A stretch of 6,618 nucleotides of DNA from Pseudomonadota bacterium (lineage in GTDB: Bacteria > Pseudomonadota > Alphaproteobacteria > Sphingomonadales > Sphingomonadaceae). Each line of letters opens with the position of its first letter. Positions within the stretch are counted from its first letter, which is position 1. Positions 6,294-6,618 of this stretch are shown in pieces. The notes beneath the pieces are model-generated. The model was not told where the DNA came from. It was given only the letters and a program-made list of their open reading frames with translations, and made no database searches. Position numbers and translations under genes: made by a program. The stretch is taken from assembly GCA_963205285.1 (NCBI GenBank), contig CAUJJQ010000192.1:1-6618 (forward strand), written 5' to 3'.

Positions 6294-6618
6294 CTAGACG
6301 GTGAGGCTGGTACGATTGCCCATCAGATCGGGCCGGCCGACCAGCGCGGCGTTGAGCCGTTCGGCGCGCCGATCATCGATCGGCAGCACATGGTTGCGCA
6401 CCGCCTCTTCCAAAAAGCGCTGTTGCATCGCGGCGAGACGCTCAGGATATTGGGCCGCGACATCGTGTGACAGGCTGAAATCGTGGCGGGTGTCGAATAA
6501 TTCCCATGTATCCGCGGTCAGGCTGTGGGGCGGGCGGGTCGCCCATGGGGCCATATGGATGGTGCGCGCCAGCCAACCATCCTGATAGAGGGCGCGGTTA
6601 CCAAACATCTCAAAATAT
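6294..6618 (-). pseudogene. Arylsulfatase, middle piece, ends at a premature TAG; runs off the window
   Basis: Arylsulfatases hydrolyse sulfate esters using a formylglycine made from Cys or Ser; the catalytic N-terminal part lies beyond the window end. The visible part starts Y-F-E-M-F-G-N-R-A-L-Y, a block conserved in AtsA-type enzymes, then DTWELFDTRHDFSLSHDVA, AAQYPERLAAMQQRFLEEA and NHVLPIDDR, all in family order. It ends SLTV-TAG at 6294-6296; the same frame resumes at once with PGMRAMSEN. Homologues read SLTVYPGM here as I recall them, so one TAC/TAT to TAG change explains the break. If translation stops here the protein loses about 173 C-terminal residues. The frame is open to the window edge, with no start visible. 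It is the first visible gene of the operon with the cupin and SDR. Confidence 0.85.

Noticed and set aside
5778..6470. 230-codon plus-strand frame
   Set aside because: Antisense to the sulfatase; the minus frame has conserved sulfatase blocks.

Overview
The window looks like chromosomal DNA of an alphaproteobacterium, most probably a member of the Sphingomonadales. The basis is recalled similarity: moderately high GC, the acpP-fabF-mltG gene order, the sequence style of FabF and MltG, a CAU tRNA of the alphaproteobacterial type, and a catabolic island of sulfatase, cupin and SDR genes typical of sphingomonads. The genus cannot be fixed from the sequence alone.

Region 1 (1-2521, + strand) is housekeeping. 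It holds the 3' end of acpP (acyl carrier protein), a structured spacer of about 180 bp, fabF (3-oxoacyl-ACP synthase II) and mltG (endolytic murein transglycosylase), with mltG starting 3 bp after the fabF stop. It joins fatty-acid elongation to peptidoglycan glycan-strand processing. Here MltG carries a lipobox instead of the usual membrane helix.

Region 2 (2522-3371) starts with a compound palindrome (2530-2665): a perfect 28-bp inverted repeat flanked nearly symmetrically by two small hairpins. It lies between mltG and a convergent gene for a small four-helix membrane protein. After a divergent spacer comes a tRNA with anticodon CAU (elongator tRNA-Met preferred), with a near-consensus promoter and a terminator-shaped hairpin between promoter and tRNA.

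Region 3 (3419-6618) is an accessory metabolic island. An AraC-family regulator on the + strand runs tail-to-tail, with only 3 bp between stops, into a compact minus-strand operon. In transcription order this operon is arylsulfatase (upstream part outside the window), a small cupin related to 2,4'-dihydroxyacetophenone dioxygenases, and a short-chain dehydrogenase. The sulfatase frame is broken by one in-frame TAG codon where homologues are expected to have tyrosine, so it is a fresh pseudogene, a sequencing error or a truncated variant. The likely logic is desulfation of an aromatic or alkyl sulfate ester, followed by oxidative cleavage and alcohol/ketone interconversion, under AraC control. 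The substrate is unknown.

There is no CRISPR array, transposase, phage gene or obvious new defence system. The points most worth a second look are the compound palindrome, the amber-interrupted sulfatase, the MltG lipobox and the structured acpP-fabF spacer.
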